From: Acidobacteriota bacterium
GTDB taxonomy: Bacteria > Acidobacteriota > Terriglobia > Terriglobales > Acidobacteriaceae
Reading direction: 5' to 3'
DNA length: 64,000 bases
NCBI GenBank assembly: GCA_018268755.1
Contig: JAFDVW010000006.1
Location: 62,148-126,147 of the forward strand
Every line of letters begins with the position of its first letter. The stretch's first letter is position 1. The position numbers were made by a program, and so were the translations under genes. The notes beneath the pieces are model-generated. The model ran no database searches and was not told the origin of the DNA. It worked only from the letters and a program-made list of their open reading frames with translations. Below are positions 50,112 to 58,599 of the stretch, one piece after another.

Positions 50112-51212
50112 TCAGACTGCGACCGTCTTGGCGTAGAGGGGAGAAATCTGGGCGGCACTTTGCAGGAGCACATCGGCAATGCGCTGGGCGGCCGCGCCAT
50201 CCCATAAAGCGGGAGCAGAGCCCTGCTTGCCCAGGCCGGCCGTGATCTTCCAAACTTCGCGGCGCAGCTTGGCGAAGTCGCGTCCCACCAGAATATTGGT
50301 GCCTTCGGTGACGGTGATGGGCCGCTCGGTGTGTTCGCGCAAGGTAAGGCACGGCACTCCCAGATAGGTGGTCTCTTCCTGCATGCCGCCGGAGTCGGTG
50401 ATCACCACCGTGGCCCTCGCCTGCAGGGCGAGAAACTGAAGATAGGGCAAGGGGTCCATGAAATATAGTTGCCCGAGGTCCACCCCGAAGCGGGCCAGGC
50501 GTTCCTGGGTGCGGGGGTGGGCGGGGAAAACTACCGGCAGGTCCTGATGGATGGTAAGCAGGGTGTCCGCAATCTCACGCAAGGATTCTTCCTCGTCAAC
50601 ATTTCCGGGACGGTGCAAAGTGACCAGGGCGTAGCGGGGAGGAAGCCCGGGGGGCAAAGATCTTTGCGCCAGCGGCAGGAGTCGGACCAGAGAGTCGATC
50701 ATGACATTGCCGACAAGAAAAATCTTGTCGGCAGCCATGCCTTCGCGTTGCAGGTTCGCGTCTGCATCTGGCGAGGGGGTAAATAGAAAATCCGCCAGCT
50801 GATCGGTCACCACGCGGTTCACTTCTTCGGGCATGGTGCGGTCAAACGAGCGCAGGCCGGCTTCCACATGCCCGAGCGCGATCTGCAGCTTGGCGCATAC
50901 CAGGGCCGCGGCCATGGTGGAGTTCACATCCCCGTAGACCAGCACGACGTCAGGCCGATGGGCCAGCACGACCGGCTCAAAGCGCGCCATGATCTCCGCC
51001 GTTTGCTGGGCGTGACTGCCGGAACGGACATCTAGGTTGACGTCCGGCGCGGGAAGCTCCAGTTGTTCGAAGAACACATCCGACATGGCGGGGTCGTAGT
51101 GCTGGCCGGTATGCACCAGGGTCTGGCGGCAACCGCGTTGCCGAAGCGCCGTCAGCAGCGGAGCGGCCTTCATGAAATTCGGGCGCGCACCGACCACATG
51201 AAGGATGTGCAT
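50112..51212 (-). CDS. wecB: UDP-N-acetylglucosamine 2-epimerase (non-hydrolysing)
   Basis: The 366-aa enzyme interconverts UDP-GlcNAc and UDP-ManNAc for surface polysaccharides. It has the GT-B fold features GARPNFMKAAPL at the N-terminus, VYGDVNSTMAAAL, GHVEAGLRSFD, TLHRPGNVD and ITDSGGMQEETTYLGVP. It is not in an operon with the surface-polysaccharide genes 8 kb away, but it may supply their sugar nucleotide. Confidence 0.92.
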   Translation of the reverse strand: MHILHVVGARPNFMKAAPLLTALRQRGCRQTLVHTGQHYDPAMSDVFFEQLELPAPDVNLDVRSGSHAQQTAEIMARFEPVVLAHRPDVVLVYGDVNSTMAAALVCAKLQIALGHVEAGLRSFDRTMPEEVNRVVTDQLADFLFTPSPDADANLQREGMAADKIFLVGNVMIDSLVRLLPLAQRSLPPGLPPRYALVTLHRPGNVDEEESLREIADTLLTIHQDLPVVFPAHPRTQERLARFGVDLGQLYFMDPLPYLQFLALQARATVVITDSGGMQEETTYLGVPCLTLREHTERPITVTEGTNILVGRDFAKLRREVWKITAGLGKQGSAPALWDGAAAQRIADVLLQSAAQISPLYAKTVAV

Positions 51213-51280
51213 GGTCTTTCGATTACACCATGAAGCGTGTGGGGCGGGAGTTATCTAGGGAGCTTACCGTGACCGGAAAA

Positions 51281-52450
51281 TCACTGCGCAGTCAGCTTCA
51301 GGATGCTGCCCGCGTAATCCACCACATAAAGTTCCCCGGCGGCGTCCTGTCCAAAAGAACTGAGGTTGCGCCCGGTCGAGAGCACTAGGGCGCGTGTCCA
51401 CGTTCCGGGGCCTTCTTTCAGGCTCCAGATTTTCCCGCTGGAAAAATCCGTGAAGAGATAGGCATTGCGCAAACTGGCAATGGCGCTGCCCTTGTAGACA
51501 TACCCGCCGATCACAGCATTGCCTTCGCTGTGGTCATATTCCTGGATGGGAAGAATCAGCCCGCTGCTGCTGCAGCCCGACGCAGGACTGTAACAGTGGG
51601 AGCCTTCCATGGTGTTCCAGCCGAAGTTGCCGCCTTTCACCACGAGGTCGATCTCCTCGTACTTGTCCTGCCCGACATCGGCACAGAACAGGCGGGTACC
51701 GCCGCGTTCAAAAGAAAATCGCCAGGGATTGCGCAGCCCATAGGCCCAAATTTCCGGAAGTCCGCCTCCGCCGGCGTAAGGATTATCGGCCGGAATAGCA
51801 TATTGCAGACCGGGCGATGTGTGGTCCACATCGATGCGCAGCATCTTGCCCAGCCAGGTCTGCAGGCTCTGGCCATTGCCCAGGGGATCGCCCCCGCTGC
51901 CTCCATCTCCCAAGCCGATGTAAAGATATCCATCCGGCCCGAAGGCAAGCTGCCCACCTTTGTGGTTGGTGTAGGGCTGGTCGACGGTGAGGAGAACGCG
52001 CTCGCTGGCGGGGTTGGCCAGATTGGCATTCCCCGGGGAGACCTGATATTCCACAATCACGGTCTGGGCCTGTCCCCCGGCAAGGCGATTGTAGTTCAGA
52101 TAAAACTTGCCGTTGCCGGCGTAGTTGGGATGAAACGCGAGTCCCAGCAACCCCATTTCCCCGCTGTAGTTGACCTTGCTCTGAATATCCAGAAAAGCCG
52201 TGGTGAGCAGAGCGCCATTCTGCACGACGCGGATGGTCCCCGCCTCTTCCACCACGAACATCCTTCCGCTCTGATCATCCGGGACCTGAAGGTCCACGGG
52301 GGCGTTCAATCCACTTACCACCGGAGACAAACGCAAGACCGGGTCCGGAGTCGTCGGGGGTGGGGCGGAACTCTGCCCCCCGCCGCAGCCCGCCGTCAGG
52401 AGCAGGCCCGCCAGGAGCACGACACACTTCATGGCGCGCTGGGGATTCAT
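51281..52450 (-). CDS. PQQ-dependent sugar dehydrogenase-like lipoprotein (GSDH/Hhip-type propeller)
   Basis: The 389-aa protein has a lipoprotein signal (LLLTAGCGGG) and a six-bladed beta-propeller of the soluble glucose dehydrogenase/Yli family: PVDLQVPDDQSGRMFVVEEAGTIRVV, GLLGLAFHPNYAGNGKFYLNY, GGQLAFGPDGYLYIGLGDGGSGGDP, EIWAYGLRNPWRFSF and FGWNTMEG. It should bind PQQ and oxidise a sugar or similar compound on the cell surface. The ATG at 52450 (MNPQRAMKC) is chosen; the frame is open to 52486. Confidence 0.85.
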   Translation of the reverse strand: MNPQRAMKCVVLLAGLLLTAGCGGGQSSAPPPTTPDPVLRLSPVVSGLNAPVDLQVPDDQSGRMFVVEEAGTIRVVQNGALLTTAFLDIQSKVNYSGEMGLLGLAFHPNYAGNGKFYLNYNRLAGGQAQTVIVEYQVSPGNANLANPASERVLLTVDQPYTNHKGGQLAFGPDGYLYIGLGDGGSGGDPLGNGQSLQTWLGKMLRIDVDHTSPGLQYAIPADNPYAGGGGLPEIWAYGLRNPWRFSFERGGTRLFCADVGQDKYEEIDLVVKGGNFGWNTMEGSHCYSPASGCSSSGLILPIQEYDHSEGNAVIGGYVYKGSAIASLRNAYLFTDFSSGKIWSLKEGPGTWTRALVLSTGRNLSSFGQDAAGELYVVDYAGSILKLTAQ

Positions 52451-52883
52451 CCTTCGCCAGCATACTTCATCTTTTCGCAGAAGCAAGCGCCTTGCTCAGG
52501 GACGCTCGGGCTGGCGCAGGCCAGGGGCGAGCAACTTTAGAACAATTGCGACTGGACCTATCGGCCACTGGGCCATTGTCCGAAAGGACAGCAGAGGGCG
52601 CGGCCTTTCAAAACAGGAAATGAGAATGGCGCAGTGTTCATGCGGGCGGGCAGCCCTTTCCCGCAGTGGGACGAAAGCCGCAGGCGGGCCCAGCGAATAG
52701 TACGTCGTACCACCATACACCGCCTATTGGCCTTCGGATACCTAGGCGGTAAGCGAGACAGCAACCAAACTGATCTGGCTGCAACACTCCGCGAGCGTGA
52801 AGCTGGCGTTTGCGAGATGCAGAGCGGTAAATCCCCCGCCGTATATAAGCAGCGCGGTATACGGCCAAAAATTAGAGGTCTCC
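52451..52883. other. Intergenic region upstream of the large ASH-repeat protein, with inverted repeats
   Basis: The 433 bp hold no convincing gene. ACCGCCTA (52719-52726) and TAGGCGGT (52743-52750) form a perfect 8-bp hairpin with a 16-nt loop. CCGTATA (52839-52845) and TATACGG (52858-52864) form a 7-bp hairpin just before the ribosome site. GGGACGAAAGCC at about 52668 slightly resembles the core of c-di-GMP-I riboswitches, but the other parts are missing. Confidence 0.35.
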
Positions 52884-55800
52884 GTGAAGGATCTCGGTTC
52901 GCGTTGGGTCTCACTCCCCGTACTGTTCCTTGCGCTCGTGACTGTGCTCTCCATGTTGGGATGCCAGGCCTTAGATGCCAAACCCCAGCAAGCGACGAGC
53001 AGTAATAGTCTGATCGCACGTTACTCCACCTTGAATTTTGGCACGTCGGTCATTGGCGCCAGCCGCACCCTGACCAACTCGATCTATAACCCGACCAATG
53101 CGAGCGTGACCATCACCGCTGCTACGGTGGCGGGCGACGGCTTTCAGGTGCTTTCCCCTGCTCTGCCCTTGACGATTGCTCCGGGCAAGAGCGCGTCCCT
53201 GACCGTTTCTTATGCGCCGTCGGTCGCCGGCAAAACCACCGCGACGTTATTGGTTTCGAGCACGGCCACCAACGCTTCGCTCACCGTTTCTTTGCAGGGC
53301 ACGGCCGTCACGCCGGGCAAACTTGCGGTGAATCCCGCCAGCATCAGCTTCGGCAGCGTCTCGGTGGGCAGCACGCAGACCACGCCGGGAACTTTCACCA
53401 ACACGGGTGGGACGCGTTTGACCATTTCGCAGGTCTCGCTAACCGGCACCGATTTTCAGCTAAAAATGCAGCCCCTTCCCTTGACCCTCTATCCCGGACA
53501 AAGCGCAGGCTTCAGCGTGAGCTTTGCCCCCAGCAAGAGTGGCGCGCTGAGCACGGTGATGTCAGTGACCAGCACGGCTTCCCTGGGGACGTCGAGCGGT
53601 GGGGGGGTGAGCGCACGCAGCGCCACCGCCGCCAGCACGATGACTGTCCCGGTTACGGGCGCAGGACTCTCCGAGGGTCAACTGAGCGCCAGCCCCACCA
53701 GCCTGAGCTTTGGAACAGTGCAAGTGGGCAAGACGCAGACCTTGAGCGCCAACCTTACCAATACGGGCGGGTCCAACATCACGGTAAGTTCAGTCACCCC
53801 TAGTGGCGCGGGCTTCACCGTCAGCGGACTGAGTGTCCCCTTGACCTTATCCCCGGGACAAAGCGGTAGCTTTACGGTGACCTATGCCCCGCAGGCAGCG
53901 GGAGCGGGCAGCGGGAATTTGGCAATTCTGAGCAATGCCACAAACGCTCAGTTGAATATTGCACTCTCGGGCACGGCAGCCACCGCCGGCACTCTGGCGG
54001 CCAGCCCCGCCAGTCTGAGCTTCGGCACGGTGCAGGTCGGCAACACCCAATCGCTCACCGGCAGCATTACCAACTCCGGTGGAACGACGGTCAATGTCAG
54101 CGCCATTGCCGCCAGCGGCAGCGGTTTCAGCCTCAGCGGCATCAGCGCGCCGTTCACGCTTCCCGCCGGACAGAGCAAGTCTTTCAGCGTCGTTTTTACT
54201 CCGCAAGCGGCGGGCAGCGCCACCGGCAACATCAGCGTCGCCAGTGATGCTTCCAATGCTTCCCTCAGCGTTCCACTGAGCGGCACGGCAGCCACCGCCG
54301 GCACTCTGGCGGCCAGCCCCGCCAGCCTGAGCTTCGGCACGGTGCAGGTCGGCAACACCCAATCGCTCACCGGCAGCATTACCAACTCCGGTGGAACGAC
54401 GGTCAATGTCAGCGCTATTGCGGCCAGCGGCAGCGGTTTCACCCTCAGCGGCATCAGCGCGCCGTTCACTCTTTCCGCCGGACAAAGCAAGTCTTTCAGC
54501 GTCGCTTTTGCTCCGCAGTCGGCGGGCAGCGCCACCGGCAACATCAGCATCGCCAGTGATGCGTCCAATGCTTCCTTCAGCGTTCCGCTGAGCGGCACGG
54601 CAGCCAGCGCCGGCACGCTCGCGGCCAGCCCCGCCAGCCTAAGCTTTGGCACGGTGCAGGTCGGCAATACGCAATCGCTCACCGGCAGCATTACCAACTC
54701 CGGGGGAACGACGGTCAATGTCAGCGCCATTGCTGCCAGCGGTTCCGGTTTCACCCTGAGCGGCATCAGCGCGCCGTTCACGCTTTCCGCCGGACAAAGC
54801 AAGTCTTTCAGCGTCGCCTTTGCTCCGCAGTCCGCGGGCGGCGCCACCGGCAGCGTCAGCTTTTCCAGTGATGCGTCCAATGCTTCCCTCAGCGTTCCAC
54901 TGAGCGGCACGGCAGCCACCGCCGGCAGTCTGGCGGCCAGCCCCGCCAGCCTGAGCTTTGGCACGGTGCAAGTCGGCAATACGCAATCGCTCACCGGCAG
55001 CATTACCAACTCGGGTGGAACGACGGTCAATGTCAGCGCCATTGCTGCCAGCGGTTCCGGTTTCAGCCTGAGCGGAATCAGCGCGCCGTTCACTCTTTCC
55101 GCCGGACAAAGCAAGTCTTTCAGCGTCGCTTTTGCCCCGCAAGCGGCGGGCAGCGCCACCGGCAGCATCAGCGTCGCCAGTGATGCTTCCAATGCTTCCT
55201 TCAGCGTTCCGCTGAGCGGCACGGCAGCCACTGCCGGCACGCTCGCGGCCAGCCCCGCCAGCCTGAGCTTCGGCACGGTGCAAACGGGCAGCACGCAGTC
55301 GCTCTCGGGTACCATCACCAACTCGGGCGGATCCAGTGTCACCATCTCGTCCGCCACGGCCACCGGGACCGGTTATAGCCTGAGCGGACTAACGCTACCC
55401 CTCACCTTAGCGGCGGGACAAAGCAGCACGTTCAGCGTGACGTTCGCTCCCCAGTCGGCAGGCAGCAGCCCGGGGACGGTGTCCATTTCCAGCAACGCAT
55501 CCAACTCGTCGTTGAGCGTTGCCCTCTCGGGCACGGGCGCCACACCGGCAGCCGTTTCCGCCAGCCCGGCCAGCCTGGGCTTCGGCAGCGTGCAGGTCGG
55601 CAATACGCAGTTGTTGTCACAGACAGTGACCAACAGCGGCGGATCCAGCCTGACGATTTCCTCCAGCAGCGTGACCGGCTCGGCTTTCAGTGTAAGCGGA
55701 CTGAGCCTGCCCTTGACGCTCAGCCCCGGCCAAAGCTTCACCTTCGGAGTGAACTTTGCGCCCACGGCGAGCGGCAGCGCCAGCGGCAGTCTGGTGCTGA

Positions 55801-56417
55801 CCTCCAATGCCTCGGTGGCCAATTTGACCATCGCCTTGTCAGGTACGGGGACTTCTCCGGGACAGCTTTCCCTGAGTCCTTCCACCCTGAGCTTCGGCAG
55901 CGTGACGGTGGGATCGAGCAACAGCGCTACAGCAACGCTGAGTGCTTCCGGATCCAGCGTGACCATCTCCTCGGCGAGTGCTAGCACATCGGAGTTCAGC
56001 ATCAGTGGCCTGACACTGCCCCTGACGCTCAGCGCCGGCCAGAGCAAAACCTTCACCGTCACCTTCACTCCAGAGGCCAGCGGTTCCGCTTCCGCCACGC
56101 TGTCGGTAAGCAGCAATGCCTCCAACAGCAGCGCTAGCCAGGGACTCACTGGAACGGGGGCGGCCGCGGTGCAGCACAGCGTCAGCCTGTCCTGGAACGC
56201 CAGCACCGGAACGGTAGCGGGATACAACATCTACCGGGGAACAGTTTCCGGCGGACCGTACAGCAAGGTGAACTCGGCCCTGGATGTGATCACCAGCTAT
56301 ACAGACAGCACGGTGCAAAGCGGGTCCACCTATTACTACGTCACCACCGCGGTGGACGGTTCCGGCAAGGAAAGCGCCCAGTCCAATCAAGTACAGGTGG
56401 TGATACCCAATCCATAG
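52884..56417 (+). CDS. Lipoprotein with about ten choice-of-anchor D (ASH-like) repeats and C-terminal FN3-like domain
   Basis: The 1177-aa surface protein has a lipoprotein signal (VLSMLGC) and then about ten Ig-like repeats of about 104 aa that start with variants of ASPASLSFGTVQVG. A fibronectin III-like domain is at the end (about 1090-1177: VSLSWNASTGTVAGYNIYRG ... TYYYVTTAVDGSGKES). Four central repeats are nearly identical at DNA level. The GTG at 52884 has AGAGG 5 bp upstream; the frame is open to 52797. It is the first of three similar proteins. An adhesin or scaffold role is inferred. Confidence 0.85.
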   Translation: MKDLGSRWVSLPVLFLALVTVLSMLGCQALDAKPQQATSSNSLIARYSTLNFGTSVIGASRTLTNSIYNPTNASVTITAATVAGDGFQVLSPALPLTIAPGKSASLTVSYAPSVAGKTTATLLVSSTATNASLTVSLQGTAVTPGKLAVNPASISFGSVSVGSTQTTPGTFTNTGGTRLTISQVSLTGTDFQLKMQPLPLTLYPGQSAGFSVSFAPSKSGALSTVMSVTSTASLGTSSGGGVSARSATAASTMTVPVTGAGLSEGQLSASPTSLSFGTVQVGKTQTLSANLTNTGGSNITVSSVTPSGAGFTVSGLSVPLTLSPGQSGSFTVTYAPQAAGAGSGNLAILSNATNAQLNIALSGTAATAGTLAASPASLSFGTVQVGNTQSLTGSITNSGGTTVNVSAIAASGSGFSLSGISAPFTLPAGQSKSFSVVFTPQAAGSATGNISVASDASNASLSVPLSGTAATAGTLAASPASLSFGTVQVGNTQSLTGSITNSGGTTVNVSAIAASGSGFTLSGISAPFTLSAGQSKSFSVAFAPQSAGSATGNISIASDASNASFSVPLSGTAASAGTLAASPASLSFGTVQVGNTQSLTGSITNSGGTTVNVSAIAASGSGFTLSGISAPFTLSAGQSKSFSVAFAPQSAGGATGSVSFSSDASNASLSVPLSGTAATAGSLAASPASLSFGTVQVGNTQSLTGSITNSGGTTVNVSAIAASGSGFSLSGISAPFTLSAGQSKSFSVAFAPQAAGSATGSISVASDASNASFSVPLSGTAATAGTLAASPASLSFGTVQTGSTQSLSGTITNSGGSSVTISSATATGTGYSLSGLTLPLTLAAGQSSTFSVTFAPQSAGSSPGTVSISSNASNSSLSVALSGTGATPAAVSASPASLGFGSVQVGNTQLLSQTVTNSGGSSLTISSSSVTGSAFSVSGLSLPLTLSPGQSFTFGVNFAPTASGSASGSLVLTSNASVANLTIALSGTGTSPGQLSLSPSTLSFGSVTVGSSNSATATLSASGSSVTISSASASTSEFSISGLTLPLTLSAGQSKTFTVTFTPEASGSASATLSVSSNASNSSASQGLTGTGAAAVQHSVSLSWNASTGTVAGYNIYRGTVSGGPYSKVNSALDVITSYTDSTVQSGSTYYYVTTAVDGSGKESAQSNQVQVVIPNP
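53991..55238 (+). repeat. Four tandem 312-bp repeats inside the ASH-repeat gene
   Basis: Units start at 53991, 54303, 54615 and 54927, exactly 312 bp (104 codons) apart and nearly identical. A fifth unit at 55239 keeps the phase but is diverged. The repeat keeps the reading frame, so copy number could change without breaking the gene. Confidence 0.85.
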
Positions 56418-56435
56418 AGCAGGCTCCACGAACCA

Positions 56436-56470
56436 GCGAAGCGGGGCGGCCCAAGGCCGTCCCGCTTCGC
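56436..56470. terminator. Strong hairpin after the first ASH-repeat gene
   Basis: A 16-bp stem (GCGAAGCGGGGCGGCC with GGCCGTCCCGCTTCGC, one G-T pair) around a 3-nt loop lies 18 bp after the stop. There is no T-run, so termination is likely but not certain. Confidence 0.5.
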
Positions 56471-56595
56471 ATTTGGAGGAGCGTACAAACGAAAGTACCG
56501 CCTCCAGGACAACCCCGGGGTGTGCAAACCATTGTGTCAACCCCATGTCCTTCTCAGACCTGTGTCCGATAAGGAATTTCTGGAAGACTCCTGGC

Positions 56596-58191
56596 ATGCC
56601 ATCCTCCCCCCAGATGCCTTGGCGCCTAGTGTGCTTGAGTCTTGGAATTCTCCTGGCCGTAACATCCGGCCGGGCCCAAGCTGCGAGCGGAACCCTTACC
56701 TCGAGCCAATCCGCGCTGTGGTACAACACAGTCACTCTCGGCCAGAGCAAGACCCTGACGCTTACCCTGAAAAACACGGGAAACCAAGCGGTCAGGGTCT
56801 CGAAGATATACACCACGAACCCGGTCTTCAAGCTGCCGAATACCAGTGTGCCGTTCTCCCTGAACGCAGGCGCCAGCCGGCAGTTTTCGGTGACCTTCAC
56901 TCCTACCGGGACGGCCTGGGTCGATGCTTCTCTGAACATATTCAGCAATGCGTCCAACCCGGTGGTCGCGGTCCTGCTGCGCGGTTCCGGCGTGAAGGCC
57001 ACTAACACGACGACCCTCTCTCTGGCGGCCAGCCCGGCCAGCCTGAGCTTTGGCAGCCTGCAAACCGGAAGCAGCAAAAGTCTCTCCGTGACCCTGAAAA
57101 ATACGGGGACGGGCAGCGTCACGATTTCGAACGCCACATTGAGCGGAAGCAGTTTCACCCTGGGCGGGCTGAGCCTGCCCAAGACGCTTTCTGCCGGGTC
57201 CAGCGCGGCGTTCACGGTGACCTTCAGCCCCAAAACCGGGGGCAGCGCTAGCGGAAGCATCGCCATCACATCCAATGCCCCCACGGTGAACATTGGCCTC
57301 GCTGGGACTGGCACCACCAGCACCGCACTGAGCGCCTCGCCTTCGGCGTTGAGTTTCGGCAGCGTACAGACGGGAAGTAGCAAGAGCTTGTACGCCACCC
57401 TTACCAATACGGGCGGCTCCAGCGTGACGGTTTCCAAGGCGACGGTGAGCGGCACCGGCTTCACGGTCAGCGGGCTCAGCTTGCCCGCCACCATTCAGGC
57501 AGGCAGCAGCGTGACCTTCTCGGTGGGATTTGCCCCCAAGAGCGCAGGCAGCGCCAGCGGAAGCATCGCCATCACCTCGACCGCTCCCGCCTTGACCATA
57601 GCGCTTTCCGGGACGGGGGCGGCCACGGGGCAGTTGGCGGTCACGCCATCCAGCCTGAGCTTCGGCACTGTGACCGTGGGCAGCACCAAGAGCCTGACGG
57701 GCACAATCTCTGCCAGCGGAAGCAGTGTGACCGTTTCCTCTGCCGGCACCAGCAGCGCGGAGTGGGTCTTGAGCGGGGTAAGTCTGCCCTTCACCGTGGC
57801 GGCCGGATCCAGCAAAAGCTTCACCGTGACCTTCAAACCGCAAAGCAGCGGCTCCGCTTCCGGGACCGCATCCTTCGTGACCAGCACGGGGAGCACGGTC
57901 TCCGAGGCCCTTTCGGGGTCGGGGGCGGCCTCCGGGTCATCGACGCAGCACAGTGTAAATCTTTCCTGGAAAGCAGGTAGTTCTTCCGTAGTGGGATACA
58001 ACATTTACCGGAGTACGGTCTCGGGAGGGTCCTACACCAAGCTCAACTCGGCCCTGAACACCGCCACGAGCTACGTGGACAAGACGGTGGCCGCGGGGAC
58101 GACTTACTACTATGTGGCGACGGCGGTGAACTCCAGCGGCGCAGAAAGCGGATATTCCGCGGTGGTGGTGGCTGTGGTGCCCACGCCGTAG
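56596..58191 (+). CDS. Secreted protein with four ASH-like repeats and C-terminal FN3-like domain
   Basis: The 531-aa protein has a signal peptide (MPWRLVCLSLGILLAVTSGRAQA), four ASH-like repeats (SALWYNTVTLGQSK; AASPASLSFGSLQTGSSK; SASPSALSFGSVQTGSSK; AVTPSSLSFGTVTVGSTK) and the FN3-like end (VNLSWKAGSSSVVGYNIYRSTVSGGSYTKLNSALNTATSY). Unlike its two neighbours it has no lipobox. The ATG at 56596 with GGAAG 9 bp upstream is preferred; an ATG at 56614 is possible, and the frame is open to 56473. Confidence 0.8.
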   Translation: MPSSPQMPWRLVCLSLGILLAVTSGRAQAASGTLTSSQSALWYNTVTLGQSKTLTLTLKNTGNQAVRVSKIYTTNPVFKLPNTSVPFSLNAGASRQFSVTFTPTGTAWVDASLNIFSNASNPVVAVLLRGSGVKATNTTTLSLAASPASLSFGSLQTGSSKSLSVTLKNTGTGSVTISNATLSGSSFTLGGLSLPKTLSAGSSAAFTVTFSPKTGGSASGSIAITSNAPTVNIGLAGTGTTSTALSASPSALSFGSVQTGSSKSLYATLTNTGGSSVTVSKATVSGTGFTVSGLSLPATIQAGSSVTFSVGFAPKSAGSASGSIAITSTAPALTIALSGTGAATGQLAVTPSSLSFGTVTVGSTKSLTGTISASGSSVTVSSAGTSSAEWVLSGVSLPFTVAAGSSKSFTVTFKPQSSGSASGTASFVTSTGSTVSEALSGSGAASGSSTQHSVNLSWKAGSSSVVGYNIYRSTVSGGSYTKLNSALNTATSYVDKTVAAGTTYYYVATAVNSSGAESGYSAVVVAVVPTP

Positions 58192-58226
58192 CCAACCGCC
58201 GCAGGGACAAGCACTTTGGTGCAAAG

Positions 58227-58260
58227 AAAAAGCGAGGGATTCTCTCCCTCGCTTTTTTTC
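58227..58260 (+). terminator. Rho-independent terminator after the second ASH-repeat gene
   Basis: AGCGAGGGA and TCCCTCGCT form a 9-bp stem with a 5-nt loop, followed by seven Ts. Confidence 0.9.
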
Positions 58261-58599
58261 TGGCAACCGGGTTGCTGAGTGTTGGGCGGAAACTCCAGAA
58301 AGCAAGTGGAATTGGGCCGCTCCCTGGGTCGTTCTTTGCCCTAGATTTAGGGCAATAGGAGCCTAAGAAGTATCGGTGGCATGGTACTTCGTCGATTTCC
58401 ACAGGGGCCGGACAGGCTAAGCTGTTGAGCATCCGTCCCGAAAGTTACTGTCGTTTCTAAGGCCGTCTGGTAGAGCTTGCACGTGACCAGGCGATTACTT
58501 ACCGAAGGATTAGTCCGAGAACCGTCTGCACCATGCATCTCCGGACTCTAGTCGCTTTGGGCAGCGACCCACATAATTGCTAGCAGTACGAAACTGATT
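58261..58599. other. Intergenic region upstream of the third ASH-repeat gene, possible structured leader
   Basis: No gene is seen in these 339 bp. TTGCCCTA-GATT-TAGGGCAA (58336-58355) is a perfect 8-bp hairpin. GAAGTA/TACTTC (about 58367-58390) and GTCGC/GCGAC (about 58553-58570) are further inverted repeats. No known RNA family was recognised. Confidence 0.3.

Noticed and set aside
52660-52760. Possible c-di-GMP (GEMM) riboswitch before the first ASH-repeat gene
   Set aside because: GGGACGAAAGCC resembles part of the core, but GCAAACC and the receptor/tetraloop parts in the right order are missing.
53991-55238. CRISPR-like periodicity
   Set aside because: The period is 312 bp with no unique spacers, and the repeats encode protein domains in one frame.
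53948-57494. Long minus-strand frames (471 and 551 codons) opposite the ASH-repeat genes
   Set aside because: They mirror the tandem repeats on the plus strand and have no signal peptide, known fold or ribosome site.
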